From: JAMHZE01 sp964424715
Lineage (GTDB): Bacteria > Pseudomonadota > Alphaproteobacteria > Rickettsiales > UBA8987
Reading direction: 5' to 3'
Assembly: GCA_964424715.1 (NCBI GenBank)
Contig: CAYRJW010000008.1
Coordinates: 1 to 39,950, forward strand
Length of the DNA: 39,950 nucleotides
A program made the translations under genes and the position numbers. The number at the start of each line of letters is the position of its first letter. Positions within the stretch are counted from its first letter, which is position 1. Shown in pieces: positions 1 to 8,981 of this stretch. The notes under the pieces were generated by a model, which worked only from the letters and a program-made list of their open reading frames with translations, was not told the origin of the DNA and made no database searches.

Positions 1-1671
1 GATGAAAAAGGCAAGAGCAGGTTCGGCGGGGCGATATCGATAAAGGAATATCCGCCTTTCACTCATGCGGGGATGCTGGATAAATTACTGCAGCTTCCGT
101 TCGAGATGATAATCACGCACGCATTCTATTTCAGTAACAGATCGGCCGCGATAACCTCGATGCAGCTGCAGCAGAACCGGATGAGGAGCGCAAAAGACAA
201 AGCAATTTCGCAGATGGAACAGTTAACGCTTGCGATGGATATGGCGCAAAGCGGCGAGATCGCTTTTGGTAAACACCATATGTCGGTTTTTGTTTATAAT
301 GATGATCTGGAAAAACTTGATACGCAATTATCCGATGTTTATTCGGAGCTGGTGAATGTGAATATTTCCCCATCACGCGAGACATATACTTTGCAGGGAA
401 GTTTCTGGGCGCAGTTGCCGACCAACTTCGATTATATCGCGCGGCCTTCGGTGATAAACACGATGAACCTTGTAGGCCTGTGTTCGCTGCATAATTATCC
501 TTATGGCAAGATAGACGGTAACCACTGGGGTAATGCACTTACCAATCTTGATACTAGTTCCGGTACGCCGTTCTATTTCAATTTCCACGTGCGTGATGTT
601 GGTCATACCATGATAATCGGCCCGACCGGTGCGGGTAAAACGGTACTGCTCGGTTTCCTCGCGGCGCAGGCGCAGAAATTCAACCCCGATATGTTCTTCT
701 TCGATAAGGACCGCGGTGCAGAGATAATGATACGCGCGATAGGCGGAACGCATACGATGCTGGATCCTTCTAAATCCATGGGGTTCAACCCGCTGCAGCT
801 GGATGATACGCCGGAGAATAAGGAATTCCTGCTGGAATTATTATCAGCACTTTGCACTGAATCCGGCAAATATGACTTAAGCCCGGAAGAGAGGGAAAGA
901 ATAGTTGAAGCGATAAACGGGAATTACAGATTGCCGAAAGAAAAAAGAATTCTCCGCAATATCGTGCCGTTCCTTGGCTTAGATAAACCGGGTTCGATCG
1001 CGAGCAGGATACGGATATGGCATAGCGGCGAAGCGCGCTCGGGGATATTTGATAATGAGACGGATAGTTTCAGTTTCGCCGGGAAAAAAGTTCACGGCTT
1101 TGAGATGGCGCCGATATTAGAGGTTCCGGATTGTCTTGGTCCGGTGCTGCTTTATGTTTTCCACCGGATAAATATGAGTCTGACCGGAACGCCGACAGTG
1201 ATAATTCTGGATGAGGCATGGGCGCTGCTTGATAACCCTGTGTTCGCGCCGAAGATAAAGAACTGGCTGAAAGTTCTGCGGAAACTGAACGGTATGGTGA
1301 TATTCGCTACCCAAAGCCCGGAAGATGTTTTCAAAAGCCGTATCAGCGAAACGCTGGTGCAGCAGACCGCTACGCAGATATTCCTTGCGAACATGAAGGC
1401 AACTTCCATCTATCAGGATGTTTTCAAATTATCCAACCGCGAGTTCGCGCTGATAAAATATACCGACCCCGGCTCAAGATATTTCCTGGTGAAACAGGCG
1501 GAGGACTCGGTTGTTGCGAGAATAGACCTTTCGGGCATGGGTGATCTTATTGAGGTGTTATCAGCACGCGCAGATACGATAAGGGTGCTTGATAAGATAC
1601 GCGAAGAAGTCGGCGACGACCCGGAAAAATGGCTGCCGCTTTTCAGGAAAAAGGTTTTGGAAGAGGAATGA
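1..1671 (+). CDS. virB4: VirB4-family type IV secretion ATPase, 5' end missing
   Basis: This is the C-terminal 556 codons of a VirB4/CagE/TrbE ATPase, which powers substrate transfer and pilus assembly at the inner membrane. The frame is open from base 1, so the gene begins upstream; the first internal ATG is at 73. The Walker A motif GPTGAGKT is encoded at 619-642 and the Walker B stretch VIILDEAW near 1198-1221. A later motif, FATQSPEDV, matches the conserved region downstream of Walker B in this family. The full family length is about 800 residues, so roughly 30 percent is missing. The stop codon overlaps the start of the next gene (ATGA, 1668-1671), which suggests translational coupling. 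A virB4 followed directly by several large virB6 genes is the rickettsial rvh arrangement. The family call is very secure. Confidence 0.96.
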   Translation, partial: DEKGKSRFGGAISIKEYPPFTHAGMLDKLLQLPFEMIITHAFYFSNRSAAITSMQLQQNRMRSAKDKAISQMEQLTLAMDMAQSGEIAFGKHHMSVFVYNDDLEKLDTQLSDVYSELVNVNISPSRETYTLQGSFWAQLPTNFDYIARPSVINTMNLVGLCSLHNYPYGKIDGNHWGNALTNLDTSSGTPFYFNFHVRDVGHTMIIGPTGAGKTVLLGFLAAQAQKFNPDMFFFDKDRGAEIMIRAIGGTHTMLDPSKSMGFNPLQLDDTPENKEFLLELLSALCTESGKYDLSPEERERIVEAINGNYRLPKEKRILRNIVPFLGLDKPGSIASRIRIWHSGEARSGIFDNETDSFSFAGKKVHGFEMAPILEVPDCLGPVLLYVFHRINMSLTGTPTVIILDEAWALLDNPVFAPKIKNWLKVLRKLNGMVIFATQSPEDVFKSRISETLVQQTATQIFLANMKATSIYQDVFKLSNREFALIKYTDPGSRYFLVKQAEDSVVARIDLSGMGDLIEVLSARADTIRVLDKIREEVGDDPEKWLPLFRKKVLEEE

Positions 1672-3778
1672 TAAACTTCAGAAAAATATTTTTTATATTT
1701 TTTGCCCTGATGGTTTTTTCAAACTGTGATGTTACCGATGCGCGCGCCGCAGGCCCATGGCTGGATGACAGTCTTGAGATGATGAAGCAGGTGAATCCCG
1801 ACCTTATGACAAACCCGAAGAATGCCCCGGTATTCGTGGAGAACTGCTCGGTATATCCGGGATTGCTGAACAGGATAGTGGAATGCGTAAAACACATGAC
1901 CACCTACGGCACCATATATGGCAAGCTCCATATGCTGAACAAACAGTTCGCGATGGTGACCAATGTGGCGCTGGTGCTTTATATAATGTTCTTCGGCATG
2001 CGGCTTTCAATGAATGTGGTTGAGAATGTCAAAGGCGAGATAATGGTGGTAGTGATCACCTGCTTTTTCATTACATATGTGAATAACGGCCTGCGGATGG
2101 AGAATTTCGTGAAGTTCTTTATCGGGCTGCAGGAAGAATTCATGAATGTCGCCACGATATCTATTTACAGCTCGCAGGAGAATGACCCGAAATATAAGAA
2201 TTTTGTTTGTTATAAGGATGGCGATAGTGGTTATAACAGTATCTGGTCACGGGCGGATTGCCTGATATCTTACATTCTAGGCAGCCATCCGGTGGTGAAA
2301 AGGGTGGGAACCTTATATGACCAGAAAGGCGTTGATCTGCCTGACCCGCTGAAAAATATATTAAGCGGTGTGGGGGTTGATGTAAGCGACCTGAGCCTTG
2401 GCCAGAGGACCATACCGCTGAGATTCAAGGATATGCATAATGCCCCGTATAAATTCTACGATTATGATTTCATAGAAAGATTCCAGGCCTCTATGGGTTC
2501 GCAGATGGGTGATTTTGTGAAAAATCCAACGCTTGCGGCGCTCAAGGATAAGGTAAGCCCTTCGGAGGCGATGGATATAATGACAATGATACAGGCCGAC
2601 CCGAAATTCATAGATATATTGACGAATCCGCGGCCGGTAAAGAACAGTCTTACCGAGGTTACAATGTCATATTCGCTGATAGTGATAATGGTGGGGATGC
2701 TGATGAACGATCCGCATATAGGCATTCTGGTTTTCGTCACCGGGTTCTTTATAATACTTTTAATATTCATGGCATTCGGGCAGGCGATGCTGGTCTATCT
2801 TACCTCGCTTTTTGCGATATTGATGCTGGGGCTGTTCGCGCCGTTATTCCTGCCGACCGTGCTGTTCAAGCAGACGCGGAAAATGTTTGAGACATGGNNN
2901 NNNNNNNTAGCCTGCAGCCGGGTATCATATTATGTTACCTGAGCTTCATGGTATATGTGCTGCAATTCGTGATAAGTTACAAAAGCGAGAATTGCATCGG
3001 GCTGGATACCACAAAGACGGATAAGGGATGCGCGCATAATCTGGCGGATTTCCATTTCGGTGAGATGTATCAGAAAGCTGATAAAAGGCCGGCGGTACTG
3101 GCGCGGATAACATCGCAGAAAACGAGTAATCCTGAAGGGTTTGGGGCGAATCTGTTATTCGCTGCTAACAGTATCAGCGGTAAGGGCAGGAAAAATCCCG
3201 ATTATTATTCATCGAAGATAAATCGCAGGGATGATGTGTTTGATGATATTGCGCCGCCAGATGGTGGCGGTCTGCTGAACGGAAGTTTTGAATTCAACAC
3301 CGGCGGCACGGATAGTAAAACCATAACCGTTCCGGGTTTCAGTTTCTTCAGCGGGAATATTCTCGGCAAGCCGAATGTGCGGGATGCGATGGCCAAATTA
3401 TTCCTGAACTATGATGTGACCAATGCGAATATCTCCGGCGCCGCGGCAAATTTCCAGGGCGGGCTGCTTACTGTTGGCTCCGGGCTTTCCGGCGATTGCG
3501 TTGGCAACGGCACCAGTCCGCTGATAAGACCGCTTGAGGCCGCGCCATGCCTTATAAAGATGCACGAACAGCGCGATTATGCGCTGAAGGTCGCATATAT
3601 ACAGACATTGCTGATAATACTTATAACGCTGGCGATCACATTCGCATTCCTGAACAATGTAATGGATTTTGCAGGCAAGCTGGTGGGCGCGGGAGTAACG
3701 CCTGTAGGCAAAGCGTTGAATGTTTATAACTTCACCACGAACAGACTCGGCAAGATGCTGAAAGGACCGGTGAGATGA
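1668..3778 (+). CDS. virB6: VirB6/TrbL-family T4SS membrane protein 1, interrupted by assembly gap
   Basis: I read this as one gene split by the 10-N gap. The frame before the gap ends at an ETW motif and a different frame resumes after it with SLQP; both motifs are adjacent parts of the conserved VirB6 core. The chosen start at 1668 overlaps the virB4 stop. It gives a basic, hydrophobic N-terminus that looks like a signal peptide, with possible cleavage after ARA near residue 25. Hydrophobic segments follow near residues 95-115, 120-140, 330-350 and 355-410, then one after the gap, and a last one close to the C-terminus. A long hydrophilic stretch with glycine-rich patches lies between the last two. 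VirB6 forms part of the inner-membrane channel of the secretion system. Rickettsial VirB6 paralogs carry similar large extra domains. Confidence 0.88.
2898..2907. other. assembly gap (10 N)
   Basis: Ten N bases lie inside the first virB6 gene. The reading frames on either side do not match at this length, yet both encode neighbouring parts of the same conserved VirB6 segment. The length is therefore a placeholder. By comparison with the third virB6 gene, where eight residues separate the Trp from LQP, about 20 unknown bases would restore the frame. Confidence 0.95.
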
Positions 3779-5280
3779 GGCAATGGATATTACATATCAT
3801 CATCATATCGCTGCTGGTGCTTGCTTTCCCGGCCGGTTCCGATGCTGGTTCCGGCGTGAGTTTTGGCAAAACTTCCGGCACCGGCGCTTTCATGGAGATA
3901 TGCAAAAAAGAGATCAAGCCCGGAAAATTCACCGGCAATATAATAAGATGCATGGATAAGATAATGAAGACCGGCGCCGACAGGGTGCTTGCAACCTATG
4001 TGAAGTTCTTCGCGAGCATAGTTTATTACAGCGTCATACTTGCCATAATGTTCCACGGAATAAAAATGATGTTCGGCGCGGCGAATAATCACGGCATCAC
4101 GGTAATGCTGATAATAAAACTGGTGGTAGTTCTTTATTTCTGCAGCCTTTCAGGCTTCCAGATGCTGAAGAATACGCGCGATACGCTGATAAATTTCCCT
4201 AAGGCAATGTCGGTGGTGATACTGGTGCCGGATAAGCTTACCTTGCTTGCGGAAATAACAACGCCGGTAGTGCCGGGTTATTGGTCCGACCAGCTTTTCG
4301 ATAAGCTTGATACGCAGTTCTGTAAATTACTCGGCGGCGGCGATAATGATATTGCCCCAGGCGATAAGAACTTTACCGATGACCAGAGAGATGCTGCAAG
4401 CGAGAAGAAATGCATAAGTATCTCTACCGGTTCCCCGAAGTTCATCGGGATAGTGGCGCTGGCAGCCGGGTTGTTCTTTACAGGTGCGATGGGACTTACC
4501 ATTGCCATGATAGTGCTTACCTACCTTGCCGCGGCTTTGTTCCTTGTGGCGCAGATGGTGTTCTTTTTTGTGATGATCTCCATCGCGATAAATTTCCTGA
4601 TGGCGCTTGCTCCGCTGGCACTGGCCTGCATGCTGTTCCAGCCAACGGTAAGGATAACCAAGACATGGTTCAATTTCCTGATAATATATTCCATCCAGCC
4701 GATAATACTGGCGGCGTTCATATCGTTCCTTGTAACTGTTCTGCACAAGACCGATGAAAAGACCCAGAAATATTACAAGGCGCTTGAGGATAAATATTTA
4801 GGCAGCGGCACTACACGCGGTGCGAAGGTGACATTATCCAACTGCCTTGGGTTGAAAAAATCCGGTGACCTTTCGGAAAGGACAAAAACCTATTTCGATA
4901 AATCCGGGCAGCATTATATGGATATCGGGCTTAATGAGTATGACAAGGCCTGCGACCTTGAGGCAAGCGGCATAAAGCTGGATAAGAAAGTAAAAGCGGT
5001 GGTGGCAGGAATTGGCCTTTCCAGTAGCGTGCAGGGCCAGCTTACCGAAGCCGATATAAGAAGCCTGCTGGCGATAAAACTCGGGCTGATAATATTTATG
5101 ATATTGATGGTATCTTTCCTGAAGAAGATGCCGGAGATAGTTAATAAGATGGTTGGCGGCGGCGCTCCTAGTATACTGGGTGCGGCAGGAAGGCCGATGG
5201 ATAAATTAATTAACATTGACGGCGGAAGCATGGTTGAAAAACTCGGCAGGTTCGGCGGCGGGCTGGCAAAAAGACAATAA
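3775..5280 (+). CDS. virB6: VirB6/TrbL-family T4SS membrane protein 2
   Basis: This is a 501-residue polytopic membrane protein whose ATG overlaps the preceding stop (ATGA, 3775-3778). The N-terminus is a signal-peptide-like hydrophobic helix ending near AGSDAGS. Further hydrophobic segments lie around residues 80-105, 108-130, 220-285, 300-325 and 435-455. The core sequence around TWFNFLIIYSIQP corresponds to the W...(L/I)QP core seen in the other two VirB6-like genes here, placing it in the TrbL/VirB6 superfamily. A hydrophilic domain of about 110 residues sits after that core. It would form part of the T4SS inner-membrane channel. Overall sequence similarity between the three paralogs is low by eye outside this core. 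Confidence 0.85.
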   Translation: MRQWILHIIIISLLVLAFPAGSDAGSGVSFGKTSGTGAFMEICKKEIKPGKFTGNIIRCMDKIMKTGADRVLATYVKFFASIVYYSVILAIMFHGIKMMFGAANNHGITVMLIIKLVVVLYFCSLSGFQMLKNTRDTLINFPKAMSVVILVPDKLTLLAEITTPVVPGYWSDQLFDKLDTQFCKLLGGGDNDIAPGDKNFTDDQRDAASEKKCISISTGSPKFIGIVALAAGLFFTGAMGLTIAMIVLTYLAAALFLVAQMVFFFVMISIAINFLMALAPLALACMLFQPTVRITKTWFNFLIIYSIQPIILAAFISFLVTVLHKTDEKTQKYYKALEDKYLGSGTTRGAKVTLSNCLGLKKSGDLSERTKTYFDKSGQHYMDIGLNEYDKACDLEASGIKLDKKVKAVVAGIGLSSSVQGQLTEADIRSLLAIKLGLIIFMILMVSFLKKMPEIVNKMVGGGAPSILGAAGRPMDKLINIDGGSMVEKLGRFGGGLAKRQ

Positions 5281-5293
5281 TAGGAAGGTTGTT

Positions 5294-6814
5294 ATGAGAA
5301 ATAATATAACAAATTTATTTTTAGCGATGGTGGTGACATTGCTGCTGGGTGGTTGTTCCGCCAGCGGTGAGGATATGTCGCAATCCGGCGATGGGCAGGT
5401 ATGCACCCCGATCGAGGATATACTTTCTTTCGGTGATTCTGCAAGGGATACGCTCGACCTCACCATCACTAACGATAAAGGCCATGACATAGGCGTTATA
5501 ACCTGGATGAGCGATACGGTAACTTCCATGGTAAGAACGGCCAGCCTGAAATTATATTTAAAGATCGCCCTCAATGTGGATTTCAGGTTCACGGTGGCGA
5601 TATTGATGACGCTTTCGGTTATACTATTCACCGCCTCGGTGATACTGGGACTGACGCAGGCCAACGGCTACAACGCCCTGATGTTCGTGCTGAAACTTAT
5701 AATAATATATAACCTCACCATAAATTATTATTACTTTGATGTTTATGTCATTGAGTCCTTCGAGGGGCTGCTTTCCGATGCCATGATGTTCACATCATTC
5801 GCGTTCAGTGATTATGCGGGCGTTACAGTTGCCAATATATGTCCTCAGCTGGTAGGTGCGGCGTGTGATCCGGTTGGGATGATAAGCAGTATATTCGGGC
5901 TTCAATCGATAACAACACTAAGCGACCTGCTTTTTGGCACTGGTATAACGCCTGACCTGAACGCGCTTTCTCGGATAACATTATTCGGCGCGATGGATAA
6001 GCAGCTTAGCGAATTCTTCCGGTTCGGTTACTGGGAGGCGATAATGGCGCTGGCCGTTACCGGCACTACTGGTATATTATGGGCGCTTACAATGCTTGCG
6101 CTCATCATTACATACTTTATCGCTGTAGTGATGGTGGTAAAAACCTTCCTTATAGCAACGATAGCAAGGTTCGTGCTATATGGGTTAGGGCCGATATTCA
6201 TAACCTTTGCGCTGTTCAACCAGACCCGCTCACTGTTCGATGGCTGGCTGCAGCAGCTTATAAGCTTTACACTGCAACCGATATTCCTGTTCGTGTTCAT
6301 TGGTATGTTCCATACGATATTCTCCGGCTTCACCAGCAAGATGTATGTGGATACCAACAGCGGTGCGACAGAACAATATATGACCTGTTATGAAGGTGAG
6401 GCGGATTGCGTAAAAATTACCTGCACAAGTGACGTGCTCGGCTGTTTTGGCGGCGAGATGTGGCAGAAAAAAGTCATCAACAAGAGCAGCGGTGCATGCA
6501 TACAATGGTATGATCTGGATTCAAAATCCGACCTGAAATGGTTCAGGCTGTGCGATGGTGAAGGCAATTGCCCGGAAGAGAGCGGCGAAAGTCCTAATAT
6601 CCCGATCGATCTGTGGAATCTGATCTCGGCGATTGTTATATGTTATTTAATGATAGCAATGTGCCGCTGGGTGGTTGATATCGCAAATACTCTGGCGCAG
6701 GGTGCCGTTACCTTAACTGATGTTAAAGTTCAGGGTTGGGACAGGCTTAAAGGCCAGGTCAAAGGCAGTATCAATCAAGGTATTGGCAAGGCTTTCCGAA
6801 GTGGACCAAAATAG
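5294..6814 (+). CDS. virB6: VirB6/TrbL-family T4SS membrane protein 3, predicted lipoprotein
   Basis: An in-frame upstream ATG at 5216 would overlap the previous gene by 65 bases. The start at 5294 is preferred because it has an AGGAAGG ribosome-binding site six bases upstream and a lipoprotein signal peptide (TLLLGGCSAS, lipobox LGGC, Cys near residue 21). The 506-residue product has hydrophobic segments at roughly 95-120, 130-150, 250-310, 320-350 and 435-460. The core FDGWLQQLISFTLQP is the clearest VirB6 signature of the three paralogs. After it comes a hydrophilic loop (about 6370-6600) with seven cysteines. VirB6 proteins line the inner-membrane channel of the secretion machine; a lipidated N-terminus would tether this one on the outer face. 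No further vir gene follows in the window. Confidence 0.88.
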   Translation: MRNNITNLFLAMVVTLLLGGCSASGEDMSQSGDGQVCTPIEDILSFGDSARDTLDLTITNDKGHDIGVITWMSDTVTSMVRTASLKLYLKIALNVDFRFTVAILMTLSVILFTASVILGLTQANGYNALMFVLKLIIIYNLTINYYYFDVYVIESFEGLLSDAMMFTSFAFSDYAGVTVANICPQLVGAACDPVGMISSIFGLQSITTLSDLLFGTGITPDLNALSRITLFGAMDKQLSEFFRFGYWEAIMALAVTGTTGILWALTMLALIITYFIAVVMVVKTFLIATIARFVLYGLGPIFITFALFNQTRSLFDGWLQQLISFTLQPIFLFVFIGMFHTIFSGFTSKMYVDTNSGATEQYMTCYEGEADCVKITCTSDVLGCFGGEMWQKKVINKSSGACIQWYDLDSKSDLKWFRLCDGEGNCPEESGESPNIPIDLWNLISAIVICYLMIAMCRWVVDIANTLAQGAVTLTDVKVQGWDRLKGQVKGSINQGIGKAFRSGPK

Positions 6815-6824
6815 CTGAGATAAA

Positions 6825-6850
6825 GGAGGTGGTCGTTAAAGGCCATCTCT
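6825..6850 (+). promoter_or_regulatory. hairpin containing a strong Shine-Dalgarno-like sequence
   Basis: GGAGGTGGTC (6825-6834) can pair with GGCCATCTCT (6841-6850) around a six-base loop, giving ten pairs including four G-U. The left arm contains AAAGGAGGT, an almost ideal ribosome-binding sequence, but no usable ATG follows at the right distance. It lies between the last virB6 stop and the ETF-QO start, so it could be a weak transcript-end structure or a remnant of a gene start. Confidence 0.3.
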
Positions 6851-6876
6851 GATATTATAAATCAAAAGGAAAATAA

Positions 6877-8511
6877 ATGACAGAGCCTGTAGTTCGCGAA
6901 AGAATGGATTTTGATGTTGTGATAGTCGGCGCTGGCCCGGCGGGACTTTCCGCATCGATAAAACTTATGCAGCTGGCGCAGGCCAGTGGCCGTGAGCTTT
7001 CTGTGTGTGTTGTGGAAAAAGGTTCAGAGGTTGGTGCCCATATACTTTCGGGTAATGTGTTTGAATCTCATGCGCTGGATGAGCTGATACCGGACTGGAA
7101 GGAAAAAGGCGCGCCGGTAACGGTTGAAGCTAAAGATGATAATTTTGTTTTCCTCACTAAAAAGAAACATTTTAAATTACCGACCCCGCCGCAGATGAAT
7201 AATCACGGCAATTATATCATCTCACTCGGTAATCTGTGTAGATGGCTTGCAACACAGGCAGAAGCGCTGGGCGTGCAGATATTCCCAGGATTCCCGGCGG
7301 CAGAATTCATAATTGAAAATGACCGTATCTGCGGAATTATTACCGGTGATTTCGGTATATCCAAAGGCGGTGAGAAGAAAGAAAGTTACCAGCCGGGAAT
7401 GGAGCTACGTGCGAAATATACTTTGTTCGGAGAAGGCTGCAGGGGGCATCTGACCAAGCGGCTGGAAGGTAAATTCGATCTCAGAAAAAATAAAGACCCA
7501 CAGACCTACGGCATTGGTATAAAAGAGATATGGAAAATAAAACCTGAGAATCACCAGCAGGGAAAGATAATCCATACGATAGGCTGGCCGGTGGATAATG
7601 CAACCTATGGCGGCAGTTTTTTGTATCATGCCGAGGATAGCCAGGTTTATATCGGTTATGTGGTAGGGCTTGATTATAAGAACCCGTATATAAATCCGTT
7701 CAAGGAATTCCAGCGTTATAAAACCCATCCATATATTAAAAAATATCTTGAAGGCGGCGTGCGCGTTTCTTACGGTTCGCGGGCTATCAATGAAGGCGGT
7801 TACCAGTCCATACCGAAACTGAGTTTCCCCGGCGGTGCTTTGATAGGCTGCGCGGCAGGGTTTTTGAATGTGCCTAAGATAAAAGGCTCACACACTGCGA
7901 TGAAATCCGGGATGCTTGCTGCGGAAACGGCGTTTGATTCCATAGTTACGGGCAAGGATGACCTTGGTGCGTATGAGGAAAAAATAAAGAATTCGTGGAT
8001 ATATAAGGAATTATATAATGTACGGAATATCCGCCCAAGCTTCCGTTTCGGCTTGCTGTTCGGGCTGATATATTCTGCGATAGATACATATATATTCCGC
8101 GGCAAGGCACCGTGGACGCTGCATCACCATGCGGATAACAAACAGATAAAAAAGAAAGGCACATATGTTGAGATCGATTATCCTAAACCCGATGGTGTAA
8201 TTTCCTTCGACCTGCTTTCATCGGTATATCTGTCCGGAACTTTTCATGAGGAGGACCAGCCCGTTCACCTGAGGCTGACCGATCCTAAGATCGCGGTGGA
8301 GGTAAATCTAAATGAATATGTCGGCCCTGAATCACGCTTCTGCCCGGCAGGTGTTTATGAGTTCGTTAAAGATGAAAGCGGTAATGACAAATTACAGATA
8401 AACGCCCAGAACTGCGTTCACTGCAAGACCTGCGATATAAAAGATATGACACAGAACATTAACTGGGTAACCCCCGAAGGCGGCGGCGGGCCGAATTACC
8501 CGAATATGTGA
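6877..8511 (+). CDS. electron transfer flavoprotein-ubiquinone oxidoreductase
   Basis: This enzyme passes electrons from reduced ETF, generated by acyl-CoA and other dehydrogenases, to the membrane ubiquinone pool. The 544-residue length is normal for the family. The N-terminus has the FAD-binding GAGPAG motif at residues 18-23. The C-terminus has the four cysteines of the 4Fe-4S cluster at residues 489, 513, 516 and 519 (FCPAGVYEF and CVHCKTC). The start has an AAAAGGA ribosome-binding site a few bases upstream. No ETF alpha or beta genes are adjacent, so the partners must lie elsewhere. It shares strand with the virB6 genes but is separated from them by a 62-base spacer with a hairpin, so co-transcription is uncertain. 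Confidence 0.96.
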   Translation: MTEPVVRERMDFDVVIVGAGPAGLSASIKLMQLAQASGRELSVCVVEKGSEVGAHILSGNVFESHALDELIPDWKEKGAPVTVEAKDDNFVFLTKKKHFKLPTPPQMNNHGNYIISLGNLCRWLATQAEALGVQIFPGFPAAEFIIENDRICGIITGDFGISKGGEKKESYQPGMELRAKYTLFGEGCRGHLTKRLEGKFDLRKNKDPQTYGIGIKEIWKIKPENHQQGKIIHTIGWPVDNATYGGSFLYHAEDSQVYIGYVVGLDYKNPYINPFKEFQRYKTHPYIKKYLEGGVRVSYGSRAINEGGYQSIPKLSFPGGALIGCAAGFLNVPKIKGSHTAMKSGMLAAETAFDSIVTGKDDLGAYEEKIKNSWIYKELYNVRNIRPSFRFGLLFGLIYSAIDTYIFRGKAPWTLHHHADNKQIKKKGTYVEIDYPKPDGVISFDLLSSVYLSGTFHEEDQPVHLRLTDPKIAVEVNLNEYVGPESRFCPAGVYEFVKDESGNDKLQINAQNCVHCKTCDIKDMTQNINWVTPEGGGGPNYPNM

Positions 8512-8523
8512 CGATAAACTAAT

Positions 8524-8692
8524 CCCTCTCCCTTGAGGGGAGAGGGTAGGGTGAGGGTGGAAGGTGGTAATTATTAAAGCACCTAGTTGGAATAATATAT
8601 CCAATAATTTCTTCCGCCTCACCCTCACCAATATTTTCTAAGCTCTCTGCGTTCGCTAAGAAAATATGTCCTCTCCCCTCAATGGAGAGGGA
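8524..8692. repeat. CCCTCTCCC-family inverted-repeat element without a gene (MITE-like)
   Basis: The left end (8524-8560) is CCCTCTCCCTTGAGGGGAGA followed by GGGTAGGGTGAGGGTGG, which is nearly identical to the terminal repeats around the DUF559 gene at 22.1-22.6 kb. The right end, in inverse orientation, is split into CCTCACCCTCACC (ending 8629) and CCTCTCCCCTCAATGGAGAG (8670-8689). Between these two pieces sits a separate palindrome at 8631-8667. The element begins 12 bases after the ETF-QO stop and ends shortly before the SemiSWEET ribosome-binding site. Peptides translated from it (for example PSPYPLPSRERD) are artefacts of the repeat. Confidence 0.8.
8631..8667. repeat. nested 13-bp palindrome inside the inverted-repeat element
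   Basis: ATATTTTCTAAGC (8631-8643) and GCTAAGAAAATAT (8655-8667) form an inverted repeat with one mismatch and an 11-base loop. It interrupts the right terminal repeat at the position where the copy at 22.5 kb has only a few bases, so it looks like a secondary insertion. Confidence 0.6.
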
Positions 8693-8714
8693 AGTTAATA
8701 ATAAGGAAAATATA

Positions 8715-8981
8715 ATGAACATTGAAATAATAGGTTTAACAGCAGGTTTACTTACAACCGGCTGCTTCATTCCCCAATCGATAAAAGCCCTGCGGGCAGA
8801 AAATACGAGATCAATTTCCCTGTTGATGTATGGTTTATTTTCTCTCGGCGTTCTTTTGTGGCTTATTTACGGAATATTTTTGAACAACAGGCCGATGATA
8901 ATAACAAACGCACTCACGCTGCCGCTGAGCCTTGTAATCCTTGGTAAGAAGATCCATAATATCAGAAAAGGGATCGACTAG
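8715..8981 (+). CDS. SemiSWEET sugar transporter (PQ-loop/MtN3 family)
   Basis: This 88-residue protein has three transmembrane helices and the signature Pro-Gln at residues 20-21 (FIPQSIKALR), as expected of bacterial SemiSWEETs, which dimerise to move small sugars across the inner membrane. I chose the ATG at 8715 because it has an AAGGAAAA ribosome-binding site and gives the normal family length; an upstream ATG at 8682 lies inside the repeat element. The stop codon directly abuts the stop of the convergent hisA gene with no spacer. The substrate cannot be told from sequence. The gene stands alone, and the repeat element is likely to form most of its upstream region. Confidence 0.9.
   Translation: MNIEIIGLTAGLLTTGCFIPQSIKALRAENTRSISLLMYGLFSLGVLLWLIYGIFLNNRPMIITNALTLPLSLVILGKKIHNIRKGID

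Noticed and set aside
1629..3778. Two separate truncated virB6 genes or a frameshifted pseudogene
   Set aside because: The break is an N gap of unknown size and the flanking peptides belong to adjacent parts of one conserved segment.
6829..6853. Seven-codon GTG leader peptide after the strong ribosome-binding sequence
   Set aside because: The GTG lies within the Shine-Dalgarno-like sequence itself and the frame is too short to support.
8519..8770. 83-residue minus-strand frame
   Set aside because: It covers the repeat element and the antisense of SemiSWEET; no independent coding evidence.
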